Shown: one piece after another, positions 12,901 to 24,900 of the stretch
Numbering within the stretch: position 1 is the stretch's first letter
How the letters are laid out: every line of letters starts with the position of its first letter
Assembly (NCBI GenBank): GCA_905221605.1
Contig: CAJNDS010002548.1
Location: forward strand, 1-47,500
Source of the DNA: Symbiodinium natans
Taxonomy: Eukaryota; Sar; Dinophyceae; Suessiales; Symbiodiniaceae
Reading direction: 5' to 3'
DNA length: 47,500 nucleotides
The notes under the pieces: model-generated
Seen by the model: only the letters and a program-made list of their open reading frames with translations
The model's database searches: none
Told to the model about the DNA's origin: nothing
Position numbers and translations under genes: made by a program

Positions 12901-15900
12901 GGTGCCGGAGCTTACTCTATGGCCGGGGCTCTTTGGGGTTTAGGGTTTAGGGTTTAGGGTTTAGGGTTTAGGGTTTAGGGTTTAGGGTTTAGGGTCCGGG
13001 GTTTAGGTCGTAGGGTTGTAGAGAGCCCCTGCCTTCTGCTGACCCTCAAGCGTCTGCTCCAGGTACTGCTCAATCAGACGGCACCACACCTCGCACTATT
13101 CAGGCTTTTGGTGCATAGGGTTGAGGCACACTTCACACAGCTTCTAGGACCCGGGGGTATCTAGCGGTCATTGGGTTGAATAGGGTGCAGGCTTTCAACT
13201 CTCACCACCACCTAAACACAGGAGCCGCAGCCTCTAGGGACGGCTTGATTAGAGGCGGCTCGATTGCTCAAAGCGTTCATACTCTTGGTAGCCCAGTAAC
13301 CATATTCTTATCAGGGCACCTTTTTTTTTTGTTGGGGGGGGGGGGGGGGGTGGTTACTTTATAAGGGAACCTTGAACCAAAAAAAGGGAAAAGGGCACCA
13401 CTGGGCTACCAAGTACTTCCAGGGCTTCAAGTTTCGAAGTACGTTTCACTACCCCCTGTCAATGTTGCAACTAGTTATGCAACGGTCGTCCCATTTGTGG
13501 TGCATCTGAAAATAAGGGCCCTGTATTAGGCTTAGGATGCCGAAAAAAAACATAGTCTACAAAGCCTAAACCCTAAACCCTAAACCCTAAAACCTAAAGC
13601 CGAATACAACCACCCCGCCTCCAGACCCTAAAAGCCTTGCAACCTCACAAGCGCGCACGTAGGGCTTAGGGGTTAAAGGCCCAGGGTTTCGGGCTTCGGC
13701 GGAGAGCCCTGATCATGCCGCGAGCACCGGAACCCTGCATCCCGGAAGACCCTGATCCCCAGAAATCTAACATCCTGGATACCTAGGAGAAGCCCCAAAA
13801 CTCAACCCACAAACCCTGAGAAGCCCCAGTCCGAAAAAGTTGCTGAAGCTCCCCCCGTTGAGGGCTTGGGCTCTAGGGTTCAGGGTTCGGGGCTCTAGGG
13901 TTCAGGGTTCAGGGGTTCAGGGTTCAGGGGTTCAGGGGTTCAGGGTTCAGGGTTCAGGGTTCAGGGTTCAGGGTTCAGGGGTTCAGGGTTCAGGGTTCAG
14001 GGTTCAGGGTTCAGGGTTCAGGGGTTCAGGGTTCAGGGTTCAGGGTTCAGGGTTCAGGGGTTCAGGGTTCAGGGTTCAGGGTTCAGGGTTCAGGGTTCAG
14101 GGTTCAGGGTTCAGGGGTTTAGGGTTCAGGGTTCAGGGTTCAGGGTTCAGGGTTTCGGGTTTAGGGTTTACGGTTTAGGGGGTTTACGGTTCCGCCCTAA
14201 GAACAAGGACGCCTCCAGAAGCTGCTCATACTTGGCAACCAGCTCGGGGTGATCCTCGAAAGCTCGATGCAGTACGCGGGGGAAGTCAGGAGTGCGCTAC
14301 GGTAACACCCAGGGTTCAGGGGTTTCTCGGGTTCAGGGTTCAGGGTTTAGGGTTTTAGGTTTAGGGTTTAGGGTTTAGGGTTTAGGGTTTAGAGGTCTGT
14401 GTCATGAGAATGCGTACCTTGGGCACGGTATAACTGTACAACTCGTACAACGTGTAAGAACTGTGGTGGATAACATGGGCAACTATTTTCTTAGGGTAGA
14501 TACATGGTCCCTGGGTATGGGCCTGTAAATGGGGGCCCCTTCTATACCCCTCATATTATACAAATTAAGGGCCCATACCCATACATCAGAACCCTTTAAA
14601 AGAGGCTAGGGACCACATCATGGGCCCATGTAACTACCCTTTACCCTTTACTGTTCAGGCTCCGGTGTGAACTCCTAACACCTACTAGTCGGAAGTCGGT
14701 ATATGGAGGGGCCTAGACGGGACCCTGAATCTTATTCCCTGGTACAACCCCTGACTTGCCCCTAAGTAATTCCCCAACTATCCCCTAAGGTCCCTTACAA
14801 GGGTCCCTCCTTTCGGGTTAGGGTTTAGGGGTTTAGGGGTTTAGGGTTTAGGGTTTAGGGTTTAGGGTTTAGGGTTTAGGGTTTAGGGTTTAGGGTTTAG
14901 GGTTTAGGGTTTAGGGTTTAGGGTTTAGGGTTTAGGGTTTAGGGTTTATGGGTTTAGGGTTTAGGGTTTAGGGTTTAGGGTTTAGGGTTTAGGGTTTAGG
15001 GTTTAGGGTTTAGGGTTTAGGGTTTAGGGTTTTGTGTTTAGGGTTTAGGGTTTAGGGTTTAGGGTTTAGGGTTTAGGGTTTAGGGTTTAGGGTTTAGGGT
15101 TTAGGGTTTAGGGTTTAGGGTTTAGGGTTTAGGGGTTTAGGGTTTAGGGTTTAGGGTAGGCAGTTCTATACTGTGGTCTTCTCGCAACTGGCAAGAAACC
15201 CCCCCTCGAACCCCAATAAAAAAACAAGGGAGCCGCCAAGTCAGAACCTGAAACTTGTTCATTGTTGGGGTAATAAAAAATATAAATTTTATATTCCTTA
15301 TTGGGTATTGGGTACCCTTAAAAATGCAAAAATGCTTCCCAACTATGACAAAGGAAACCCTCTTAGGGTTGGGTGGAGGGCTTGCGCGGGGATCGAGGGG
15401 CTGAGGAGTTGCCTCAGCCCTAAACCCTAAAACCTAAACCCTAAACCCTAAACCCTAAACCCCTCGAAGGCCTATAGGTCGGGATGTTCCCCTGAAAACT
15501 AACAGTCCTCTGTAGGGATTAGAAATGGGGGGGTGATACCATATCCCTCTTCGGGACTGTTAGTATGAGGGAGAATATCCCAACCCACAGGGTTCAAGGA
15601 CTCGGCCCTAACCCTAAAACCTAAAACCTAAACACTAAACCCTAAACCCTCAACCCGAAACCCTGAACCCTAAACCCTGTTTGGTGGCACGCTGAAGCCG
15701 TTCCAGCCTTGGCGACGTCGTTGAGAGGCAGGTTCCTGAGATCCACCTGCAACGCTGGATCTTTGGGTTCTATGTGGCTGTAGGGTGGGAAGAAGGTTTA
15801 GGGTTTAGGGTTTCGGGTTTTGTAGCAATGTTTTTAGGACCTCAAGAGATTTTAGGATTTCTAGGGTTTAAAGTTTAGGGCGCAGGGATGCGTAGGGTGT

Positions 15901-18900
15901 ATAGGTTGCTGCAGGGTTTTAGGGACTTCGGCCCAAATCAGCCCAGTTCGCCTTCGGTCGCATCCGTACCTTTAGGGTTTAGGGTTTAGGGTTTAGGGTG
16001 TAGGGTTTAGGGTTTAGGGTTTAGGACTTAGGCTTTAGGGTCTAGGGTTTAAGGTTTAGGGTTTAGGGCTTAGGGTTTAGGGCTTAGGGTTTAGGGCTTA
16101 GGGTTTAGGGCTTAGGGTTTAGTGTCTTAGGTCTTAGGCTTTAGGGTTTAAGGTTTAGGGTTTAGGGTTTAGGGTTTAGGGTTTAGGGTTTAGGGTTTAG
16201 GGTTTGGGTTTAGGACCAATGTGTGCCAGCGCGGCTCCGCAGAGAAGAACCTTGCGTTTAGCTCAACATTCCTAACCCTTCTGAAGAGATAAACCCGATC
16301 TACTAGAGGCGTTAGGCCTCAAACCCAGCACTTCTCTCACTGTTGGTTAGTAGGGAATGAGGGAATGAGGCACCCTATATAATCCCTATAAGGGTAGATA
16401 TAGGGATTATATAGGATACCTCATTCCCTCATTCCCTAACCAACAGTAAGTTGTAACACCAAACCCTCAACGACCCCTAAAGCCTGAACGTGACGGGCTT
16501 ACACCCTCAACCCTGAACCCTGTAAACGTAAACCCTACATATTCCAAGGCCCTAAACCCTGAACCCCGAAAATCCCTGCAAGATCCAAGCCCGGCACTCG
16601 CAAACCCTATAACCCTGCAACCCTCTTGCCCAAAAGCCCTACCCTACGGAAGCCCCATGGCCCGAAATCAACGCTAAACCCCAAACCGTCAACCCCACAC
16701 CCCCCCCCCACACCCCTTCCACGAACCCCGAATCTCCAAACCCTAAACCCCGAACACTAAACCCCCAAACTACAACCTAAAGCCGATGCCCCAAACCCTA
16801 AACCCTAAACCCCAAACCCCAAACCCTAAACCCTAAACCCTAAACCCGGAGCCTCAAACCAGTTCAATCTATCCCGCGCCTCGGTGGGCTCGGGGCTGGG
16901 CAGATCGATCCCGCCGGAGAGGGACTGGATGCCCTGCGTTGAGGGTTTAGGGTTTGGGGTTTAGGGTTTGGGGTTTAGGGTTTAGGGTTGGGGGTTTAGG
17001 GTTTAGGGTTTAGGGTTTAGGGTTTAGGGTTTGGGGTTTAGGGTTTGGGGTTTAGGGTTTGGGGTTTAGGGTTTGGGTTTAGGGTTTAGGGGTTTAGGGA
17101 TAAGAATGCCCTTGCGCGCATTTGGTCTTAGGCAATTTTAGGCTTTTAGGGTTTGGGTGTTTTTAGAGTTTGGGTTTTTGTGTAGGGCTTTTAGGGTCTC
17201 ACGGCTTTTAGGGCTTCAGGGTTGTAGGGTTTTAGGGTTGAGGGCTTAGGAAGGTCGAGTAGTTCAGGAAGGTTTGCGGCTTCTTAAGGTTCAGGATTTG
17301 GGTTGAGGGGTTCAGGGCTTGGGTTGAGTATTCTCATCTGGCCAAGGTGAGTCTCAGCGAGTGTTGAAGCTTGAGGGTTTAGGGTTTCAGGTTGAGGGAT
17401 TAGGGTTTAGGGTTTAGGGTTTAGGGTTTGGGGTTTAGGGTTTAGGGCTTCGGGTTTAGGGTTTAGGGCTTAGGGCTTGCTGGGGCTGGTGGCTTGCGGC
17501 TGCCGCCGCTTCTACTCCTGCGACGCCTGAACCTAAAACCTACAAGTCCAAGGACTGATACCATGCTCACCTTGCGGGATTTAGGGTTTAGGGTTTAGGA
17601 TTTAGGGTTTAGGATTTAGGGTTTAGGGTTTAGGGTTTAAGGTTTTGGGGGTGCAAGAGCTTCGCCGAACCGAAACCTGTGGACTAGCATGGGGAAACTC
17701 CGCCTGCGACAGCTCGATGGTGAACTTCTCGAAGGTGGTTTTGAATCTGAGCAGTTGAGTGGCTTCGGTTTAGGGTTTAGGGTGTAGCTTTTGGTGCCTA
17801 GAATTAAATGCATATGTCTACCATCCTAAAACTCTACATATGCCGCAAAAAAAAGCCAGGGCCTGTCTAAGCACAGGCAAGCCAGGAGGGAGGGAACCCT
17901 TCGGGGTGTCCCTGAGTCCTAAGACCAACAGACCAAAGCACCAAACCTTGGACCCCTGCACCCTGAAGTTTAAACCTAAACCCTAGACCCTCAAACCCTT
18001 AAACCCTTAAACCCCTAAACCCCTAAAACCCTAAACCCCTAAACTTACTCAGAAATGCTTTCGAACTTCAACTCCCGAGCTTGCCTTTCCTTCTACGTGC
18101 CTAGTCTATACTTGTGCGGCACTCATCTAATTTCTAGTTTTAGGGGTTCCGGTTTCAGGGTTCAGCGTTTGGGGTTTTGAGTTTATGTTTTGGAGTCTAG
18201 GGTTTAGTGCTTAGCGTTTTCCAATATCAACCCCAAGCCCTAAACCAGAAAGCCCCAGAAGCGAAAACTGCCGAATCCTACACCCCGGAACCTTCTATAC
18301 ATAATCCCCTTAGAAGCAAAATAAGAACTACTTTCTTCATATTTTCCTTTGCACTGTATACAAACAAAACAAAACAAACACAATTCTTTAGAAAACGAAA
18401 GAACCGCTCTAGAAAAGCCAACCGCCAAACTGCGCCAGGGTGGCTCATGCGCTTGCTCAAATTCGCAGGAGGCCCAGTCGGTTGAGCCCTGGCTGGGCCC
18501 AGGATGGCACTTTAGGGTTAGGGCTTTAGGGTTCAACATTCAGGGTCTTGGGATTATACGGTTTAGGGTTGGTGCTGGCGGGTCTAGGGTGGGGTTTTGG
18601 GGTTTGGATGCGTTGGTGTAGCGAATCTCGGAAGGAACCAGGGGGGGGGGAGACAACAGACATACACACAGACAACCGCGCTCTCCATCCCAGAAACACC
18701 CGTGATGCTGAAACCCTAAACCCAAAACCCTGAACCCTAAACCCTAAACCCTAAACCCTAAACCCTAAACCCTAAATCCAACCCCCAAACCCTAAACCCT
18801 AAACCCTGAACCCTAAACTCTAAACCCGAAGCCCCAAACCCTAAACCCTAAACCCTAAACCCTAAACCCTAAACCCTAAACCCTAAACCCTAAACCCTAA

Positions 18901-21900
18901 ACCCGCTGACCCGGTGTTGCAGCCGCCTGGCTCACCAGAGGTTTGAAGACGTCCAAAAGTCCTGGCTCGACTCAGGCTGGCACCCTTAAGGCTAGGGTAT
19001 AGGGTTTAGGGTTTAGGGTTTAGGGTTTAGGGTTTAGGGTTTAGGGTTTAGGGTTTAAGGTTTAGGGTTTAGGGTTTGGGGTTTAGGGTTTAGGGTTTAG
19101 GGTTTAGGGTTTGGGGTTGGGGTTTAGGGTTTAGGGTTTCGGGTTTGGGGTCTCGGGTTTAGGGTTTAGGGCTCAGGGTTTAGGTTTTAGGGGCCTATAG
19201 GTTTAGGGTTTAGGCTTAAGGGTTTATGGTTTGGGGTTTGTAGGCTTAGGATTTTGGCTTTAGGGTTTAGGGTTTGGGGTTTGTAGGTTTAGAGTTGAGG
19301 GTTTAAGGACTTAGCGTCTAGGGTCTGTAGCTTTATGCTTCGGTCTTTTTGCGTTTCGAAGGAACGGTTTAAGCGGCTGCTCGCTAGGACCTTCAAATAA
19401 GCCTCGATAACATGGATGTGTAGCACACTACGCTTTTACCTAAAACCCGAAACCCTACACCCGTAGAGAATAACGCCGTTGCCTTAAACCCTAAACCCTA
19501 AACCCTAAACTCTAAACCCTAAACCCTAAACCCTAAACCCTAAGGCTCGTAGTGCCTTTAGAGCTCGGCCTGGGGAGGAAGGTCCCCAAACTACGTGGGT
19601 GAATCCGTCACAACTCCAAACTCCAGGCTTCAGCGTTTAGGGTTTAGGGTTTAGGGTGTAGGGTGTAGGGTTTAGGGTTTAGGGTTTAGGGTCTAGGGTT
19701 TAGGGTGCCCTAAGCCGTTCAGGGTTCCGGGTTCAGGGTTCCGGACTGATGCTTCGAACAGCGGGGTGTACGAGGGATCATAGGGTTGCATTGACAAAAA
19801 AAATGGGCGTATGGTGGGGAACCGCCCACCAGTAGTTGTCCTAGACCAGAAGAGCCTCAGCCCAAAACCGAAGCCCTTACTTTCCTCTGGACGCGAAACA
19901 CTAAATATCGAATTCCTGGGCCCTAGGCTCGAGACCCTGAACCCTGAACTCCTTGAAGACTCCTCAACCCTAAAAACCCTAAAAACCCTAAAAACCCTAA
20001 AAACCCTAAACCCTAAACCCTAAACCCTAAACCTCAAACCCATCACAGCCTGAAACCTTGGCTCAACTCCAATCCCGAAACTCCAAGAAGATCCGACACC
20101 ACCCGGCGCCCTCGCCCCGGGCCTGTGTTCAAACCTGAGGTCGGCCAGGTTCGGGTTTAGGGTCTAGGGTCTAGGGTCTAGGGTTTAGGGTTTAGGGTTT
20201 AGGGTTTAGGGTTTAGGGTTCAGGGTTCAGGGTTTAGGGTTTAGGGTTTAGGGTTTAGGGGTTTAGGGTTTAAGGGTCCGCCGACCCTGGCGGCGTGTTG
20301 GATGGGAAAAGGAGGTGAAAACCTCCCTCTTTCCCTCCTTACCCCCCCAAAACGCGGGGGGGGGGGGGGTGGGGGGGGGTCGGTGCACAATTTTTTCGTG
20401 GAGGACCGCGCCACCCGCACAGCGTAAACAGGCGGTTCAGCACGGGGGTAGGGGCGCCCTCAGCAAAATCAGCGTTTTGGACCCCACCCCCCCCCCACCC
20501 CCCCCCCCCCCCCCCCCCCCCCCCCACCCCCCCCCCCCCCCCCCCCCACCCCCCCCCCCCCCCCCCCCCCCCCACCCCCCCCCCCCCCCACCCCCCCCCC
20601 CCCCCCCCCCCACCCCCCCCACCCCCCCCCCCCACCCCCCCCACCCCCCCCCCCCCCACCCCCCACCCCACCACCCCCCCCCCCCCCCCCCCCCACCCCC
20701 ACCCCCGCCCCACCCCCCCCCACCGCCTGTCTTTTTGGCTTGCGCTTGTCCTGACCCCCCCAACGTTTCACAAGAACTCTGCCGAGCAGGCTGGGATAGA
20801 CCTCTCAACTATGCTCCAGCGGGGTCGGCGGCTTGAGCCGGAGGCTCTTAAATTTAAGGGTTAGGGCTTAGGGTTTCTGGATCTTTAAGGATTTAGGATC
20901 CCAAGTCGAGACCTCAGCGCTGAACATGTCCCCTACGCCCTCAACCCTGAACCCTAAACCCTCAAACCCTCAAACCCTCAAACCCTAAACCCTAAACCTT
21001 AAACCCTGAACCCTAAACCCTCAAACCCTAAACCTTAAACCCTCAAACCATGAGCCGCCAAACCCTGAATCCTCAGACCCCGAACCCTAAGCCATCAACC
21101 AGTGCTGAACGGCCCTTCTATACCCCTTCTTCACTCTAAGAAAGGTCAGGGAGGCCTTCTTAGGGTTTAGGGTTTAGGTTTTAGGGTTAGGGTTTAGGGT
21201 TTAGGGTTTAGGGTTCAGGGTTTAGGGTTTAGGGTTCAGGGTTTAGGGTTTCGGGTTTACGGTTTAGGGTTTAGGGTTTAGGGCTTCCTAAAAGCCCAGG
21301 CGCTTTCCAGTGGCGACGCGGCCATCTCCTAGGCAACGGGGGTTGTGGGAGCTGCGGCTGAAGCTTCCCTGGTGGTTAGTTAGGGTTGGGGTTTAGGGTT
21401 TAGGGTATAGGGTTTAGGGTTTAGGGTTTGGGGTTTAGGGCTTAGGGTTTGGGGTTTAGGGTTTAGGGTACAGGGTTTTGGGTTTGGGGTTTAGGGTTTA
21501 GGGTTTAAGGTCTAGGGTCTAGGCCAGGGTTAGGGCTTAGGGCAAGGCTGAAGTCGTCCTGAGCCCTCCAGCGCCTCTCTGGCCAGACACAAAATCCTAA
21601 ATCCCCAAAGACCCACATCCTGTGCTCTAAAACCGTAAACCCTAAACCACACTGTGTCTGGCTAGTGCCACGCGCACGACTGCTGCGCGCCATCGCCGCG
21701 CGCCCGAACGCTGTTGCTTTGTGACAAGCAGGCCGTTCAGCCATGGGTGCATCAAGGGCATATGGGGCAGCATAGTCGGCACTTGGCTCAACATCTTGAG
21801 CACGTGTGAGCGCAGCCCATTCGTGCGCGGCAACATGCCTTGAGTGCCGGGATCAACGATCGAGTCCCAGTTGAGCCCAGCAGCCGTCTTGGGTACTCAC

Positions 21901-24900
21901 AGCGGTTTAGTGGCAAAGCCTTCCGGCCAGTGCCCAAACCAAAGCCCTCAACCCTAAACCCTTCCAAACCCTCAGCCCTAGATCCCTAAACCCTAACCCT
22001 AAACCCTGACTCCCCAAACCCCAAACCCTGAATCCCCAAACCCTAAACCGTTAAACCCTAAACCCTTAAAACCCCCAAGCCGACTGAGGGCACTGGGTTT
22101 TGGGTGTCTGGCATGGTGCCTCAAAACGATCTTGAGGCTTGGGGTTTAGGGTTTAGGGTTTGGGGTTTAGGGTTTAGGGTTTAGGGCCAGTTTAGGGTTT
22201 AGGGTTTAGGGTTTAGGGTTTAGGGTTTAGGGTTTGGGGTTTGGGTTTAGGGTTTAGGGTTTAGGGTTTAGGGTTTAGGGTTTAGGGTTTAGGGTTTAGG
22301 GTTTAGGGTTTAGGGTTTAGGGTTTAGGGTTTAGGGTTTAGGGTTTAGGGTTTAGGGTTTAGGGTTTAGGGTTTAGGGTTTAGCCTTCGTAGAAGGCTCT
22401 TCCGCGGCCGAGGCGCCCATACTGACTAACACGAGTCTTGTCTTTTGGGGCTTCATGAGGGTTGAGGGTTTAGGGTTTAGGGTTGAAGCTGTTTCCTTCC
22501 ACAGCCAAGGCTCCCCAAAGAGTAGGTCGCCATCCGAGGCTACGTCAGCCTGCGTCATGGTGTGTCGGATTTAGGGTTAAACCTAAAATCTAAACCTACA
22601 CCCTAAGCTCCAGAGATCAACCCTAAACCCTAAACCCTCAACTCTAAACCCGAAACTAGACCCAGCACCTGACACTTCGGAAACTTAAACCCTAAGGAAG
22701 GCCCCAGACTGTTCTCACGCGCGAAGCCCAGGTTAGATCCCTGAAATTGCTCATACCCCGGGACAGGCCTAACCCTAGCCGGGTTGAGGGTTTAGGGGCC
22801 TTGCGGCGAACCCCAAACCTCAATTCCTAAACCCAACACGCCCCCTTAACCCTAAACCCAAAAGCCTAAATTCCCCAAACCCTAAACCCTAAACCCCAAA
22901 CCCTAAACCCTAAACCCCAAACCCCAAACCCCAAACCCCAAACCCCAAACCCCAAACCCCAAACCCTAAACCCCAAACCCCAAACCCTAAACCCTAAACC
23001 CTAAACCCCAAACCCTAAACCCTAAACCCTAAACCCTAAACCCTACAGACCCTACAGACCCTAAACCCTAAATCCCTGGGCCTTTCTCTGAAACCCCCGC
23101 CTTGACCGGCTTAGAGTCGGCGACGTTCCGGAGGAAGTAGACCTTGGCTTGTGGGATCCTCTACCCACTCCCGGGCTACCCAGTGGCTTAGGGCTTAGGG
23201 TTTAGGGTTTGGGGTTTAGGGTTTAGGGTTTAGGGTTTAGGGTTTAGGGTTTAGGGCTAGGGCTTAGGGGTTTAGGGTTTAGGGTTTAGGATTTAGCGTG
23301 AGACTTGATACGCAAGGGACCAAGAATATACTGTCAGCCTCATGCTAACCTACCACCCACCCACATAAACAACATAAGGCCCCAATTAAGCCTTGGCTAA
23401 GCCTAACCTTCCCTAAGCCCTAAACCCTAAACCCTAAACCCCAAACCCCAAACCCTAAACCTTCAGGCTGTTGGGGTGGCCTTATTTTGGGGCTGGTCAG
23501 GGGTTTGGTAGTGCTCAGGCTTGGAACCCTAAGCCCAAAACCCCAAAACCTTCGTAGATGTCAGGGCAAAAGGGATGCAGGCTTTCCGGCAAAACAAGCC
23601 ATGGAGCTTCGATTGTAGGATGCCGCTTTTGGGTTTTTCGGGGATGTAGGGGATTCAGGGGCTCAGGGGATCCAGGAGATTTAGGGGACGTAGGGGATTT
23701 AGAGGGCTTCGGGGGCTTTGGAGACTTCGGGGATTTAGGAGATTCAGGGGATTTAGGCTTAGGGGATCTTTCGAGTTTAGGGAACTTACTTGACTTAGGG
23801 GGCCACAGTGGGCTTAGAGATTGAGGGGATGTAGAGAATTTTACAGTGAAATTTGCCAGAGGGGATTTAGGAAACTTAGGGTTGGGGAGCATGCCGCCCG
23901 GACGCCGCCCGGTTCTTGATTCTGACGTCTTCATGCTCACCTGTTGTGATCATCAGCTTTGCATCTCCTGCGGCACAGCGCGCACCCGTGCGAAGTCAAA
24001 GACCGAAACCCTAAACTGCCCTAAACTCCCAAACCCTAAACCCTGAACCCTGAATCCTCAACCCTAAAAACCCGCAGGGTTCAGGGTTTGGGGCTTCAGG
24101 GGACCCCAGACCCCCAAACCCCTTTCCCTGTATGCCAGGCCCCTGCCGGGAAGAGGTAGGCCTCAGCTCCAGCCCAGGCTTCCACGGCGCAACATTAATC
24201 CTTGAAGCTCCAAGCCTTTGAATAACCTACGGGTTTAGGGTTTAGGGTTTAGGGCTGAGGGTTTAGGGTTTAGGGTTTAGGGTTTAGGGTTTAGGGTTTA
24301 GGGTTTAGGGTTTAGGGTTTAGGGTTTAGGGTTTAGGGTTTAGGGTTTAGGGTTTAGGGTTTAGGGTTTAGGTTGATGGCTTTAGGGTTCAGGGCTCAGG
24401 GTTCCATGAGCCTATGTGACCCGCTTCCCTCGCGGTCCTTTGGCATCGACCAACTCCCCCTGATCGTTGGGAACGTCCGGTCGCTGATAATACACGAAGA
24501 CATGCTTGTGCTTGCTCTTGCCTGGCACCAGGGGGGCCTTCTGTAAACCTACTGGTTTTTAGTAAGGAGGGATGCAGGCACCCTAAACGCTAAACCCTAA
24601 ACCCTAAACCCTAAACCCTAAACCCTAAACGCTAAACCCAAAACCCTAAACCCTAAACCTAAATCCACAACCCCAAACCCTGATTAAACCGTAAACAAAA
24701 GAACAGCACACTCCGGAAAGTCAGCCCTAAACCATGTAATATAGGGCCTCAAGAATTATGTTAGGGTTTCGGGAGCTATTATAGCTCCAGTATATGAGCC
24801 CTAAACCATGTAATATAGGGGCCTCAACAATTAGAAAAGGGTTTTGGGGGTTGTTTTTTGTCATTGTATCTAAGGGCCATCCGGCAATACTGTTTGTATT

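Larger units (their letters stand above)
18962..21303 (-). other. Dynein intron (exon 7 to 8), 2.3 kb
   Basis: TTTAGGG and CCCTAAA tracts, the poly-C/CCCCCCA block and several short unique islands. Some islands are open in one frame (for instance NADFAEGAPTPVLNRLF near 20,430-20,475), but none fits the dynein tail. Confidence 0.6.

Noticed and set aside
13840-14178. 112-residue Gly/Phe/Arg/Val/Gln ORF
   Set aside because: Translation of the TTCAGGG array.
20315-20836. Poly-Pro and poly-Gly ORFs
   Set aside because: Translations of a C/G homopolymer block.
21640-21920. Minus-strand ORF with VDPGTQGMLPRTNGLRS and following Arg-rich sequence
   Set aside because: Unique sequence and open, but lies in a dynein intron without convincing splice sites or a known family.
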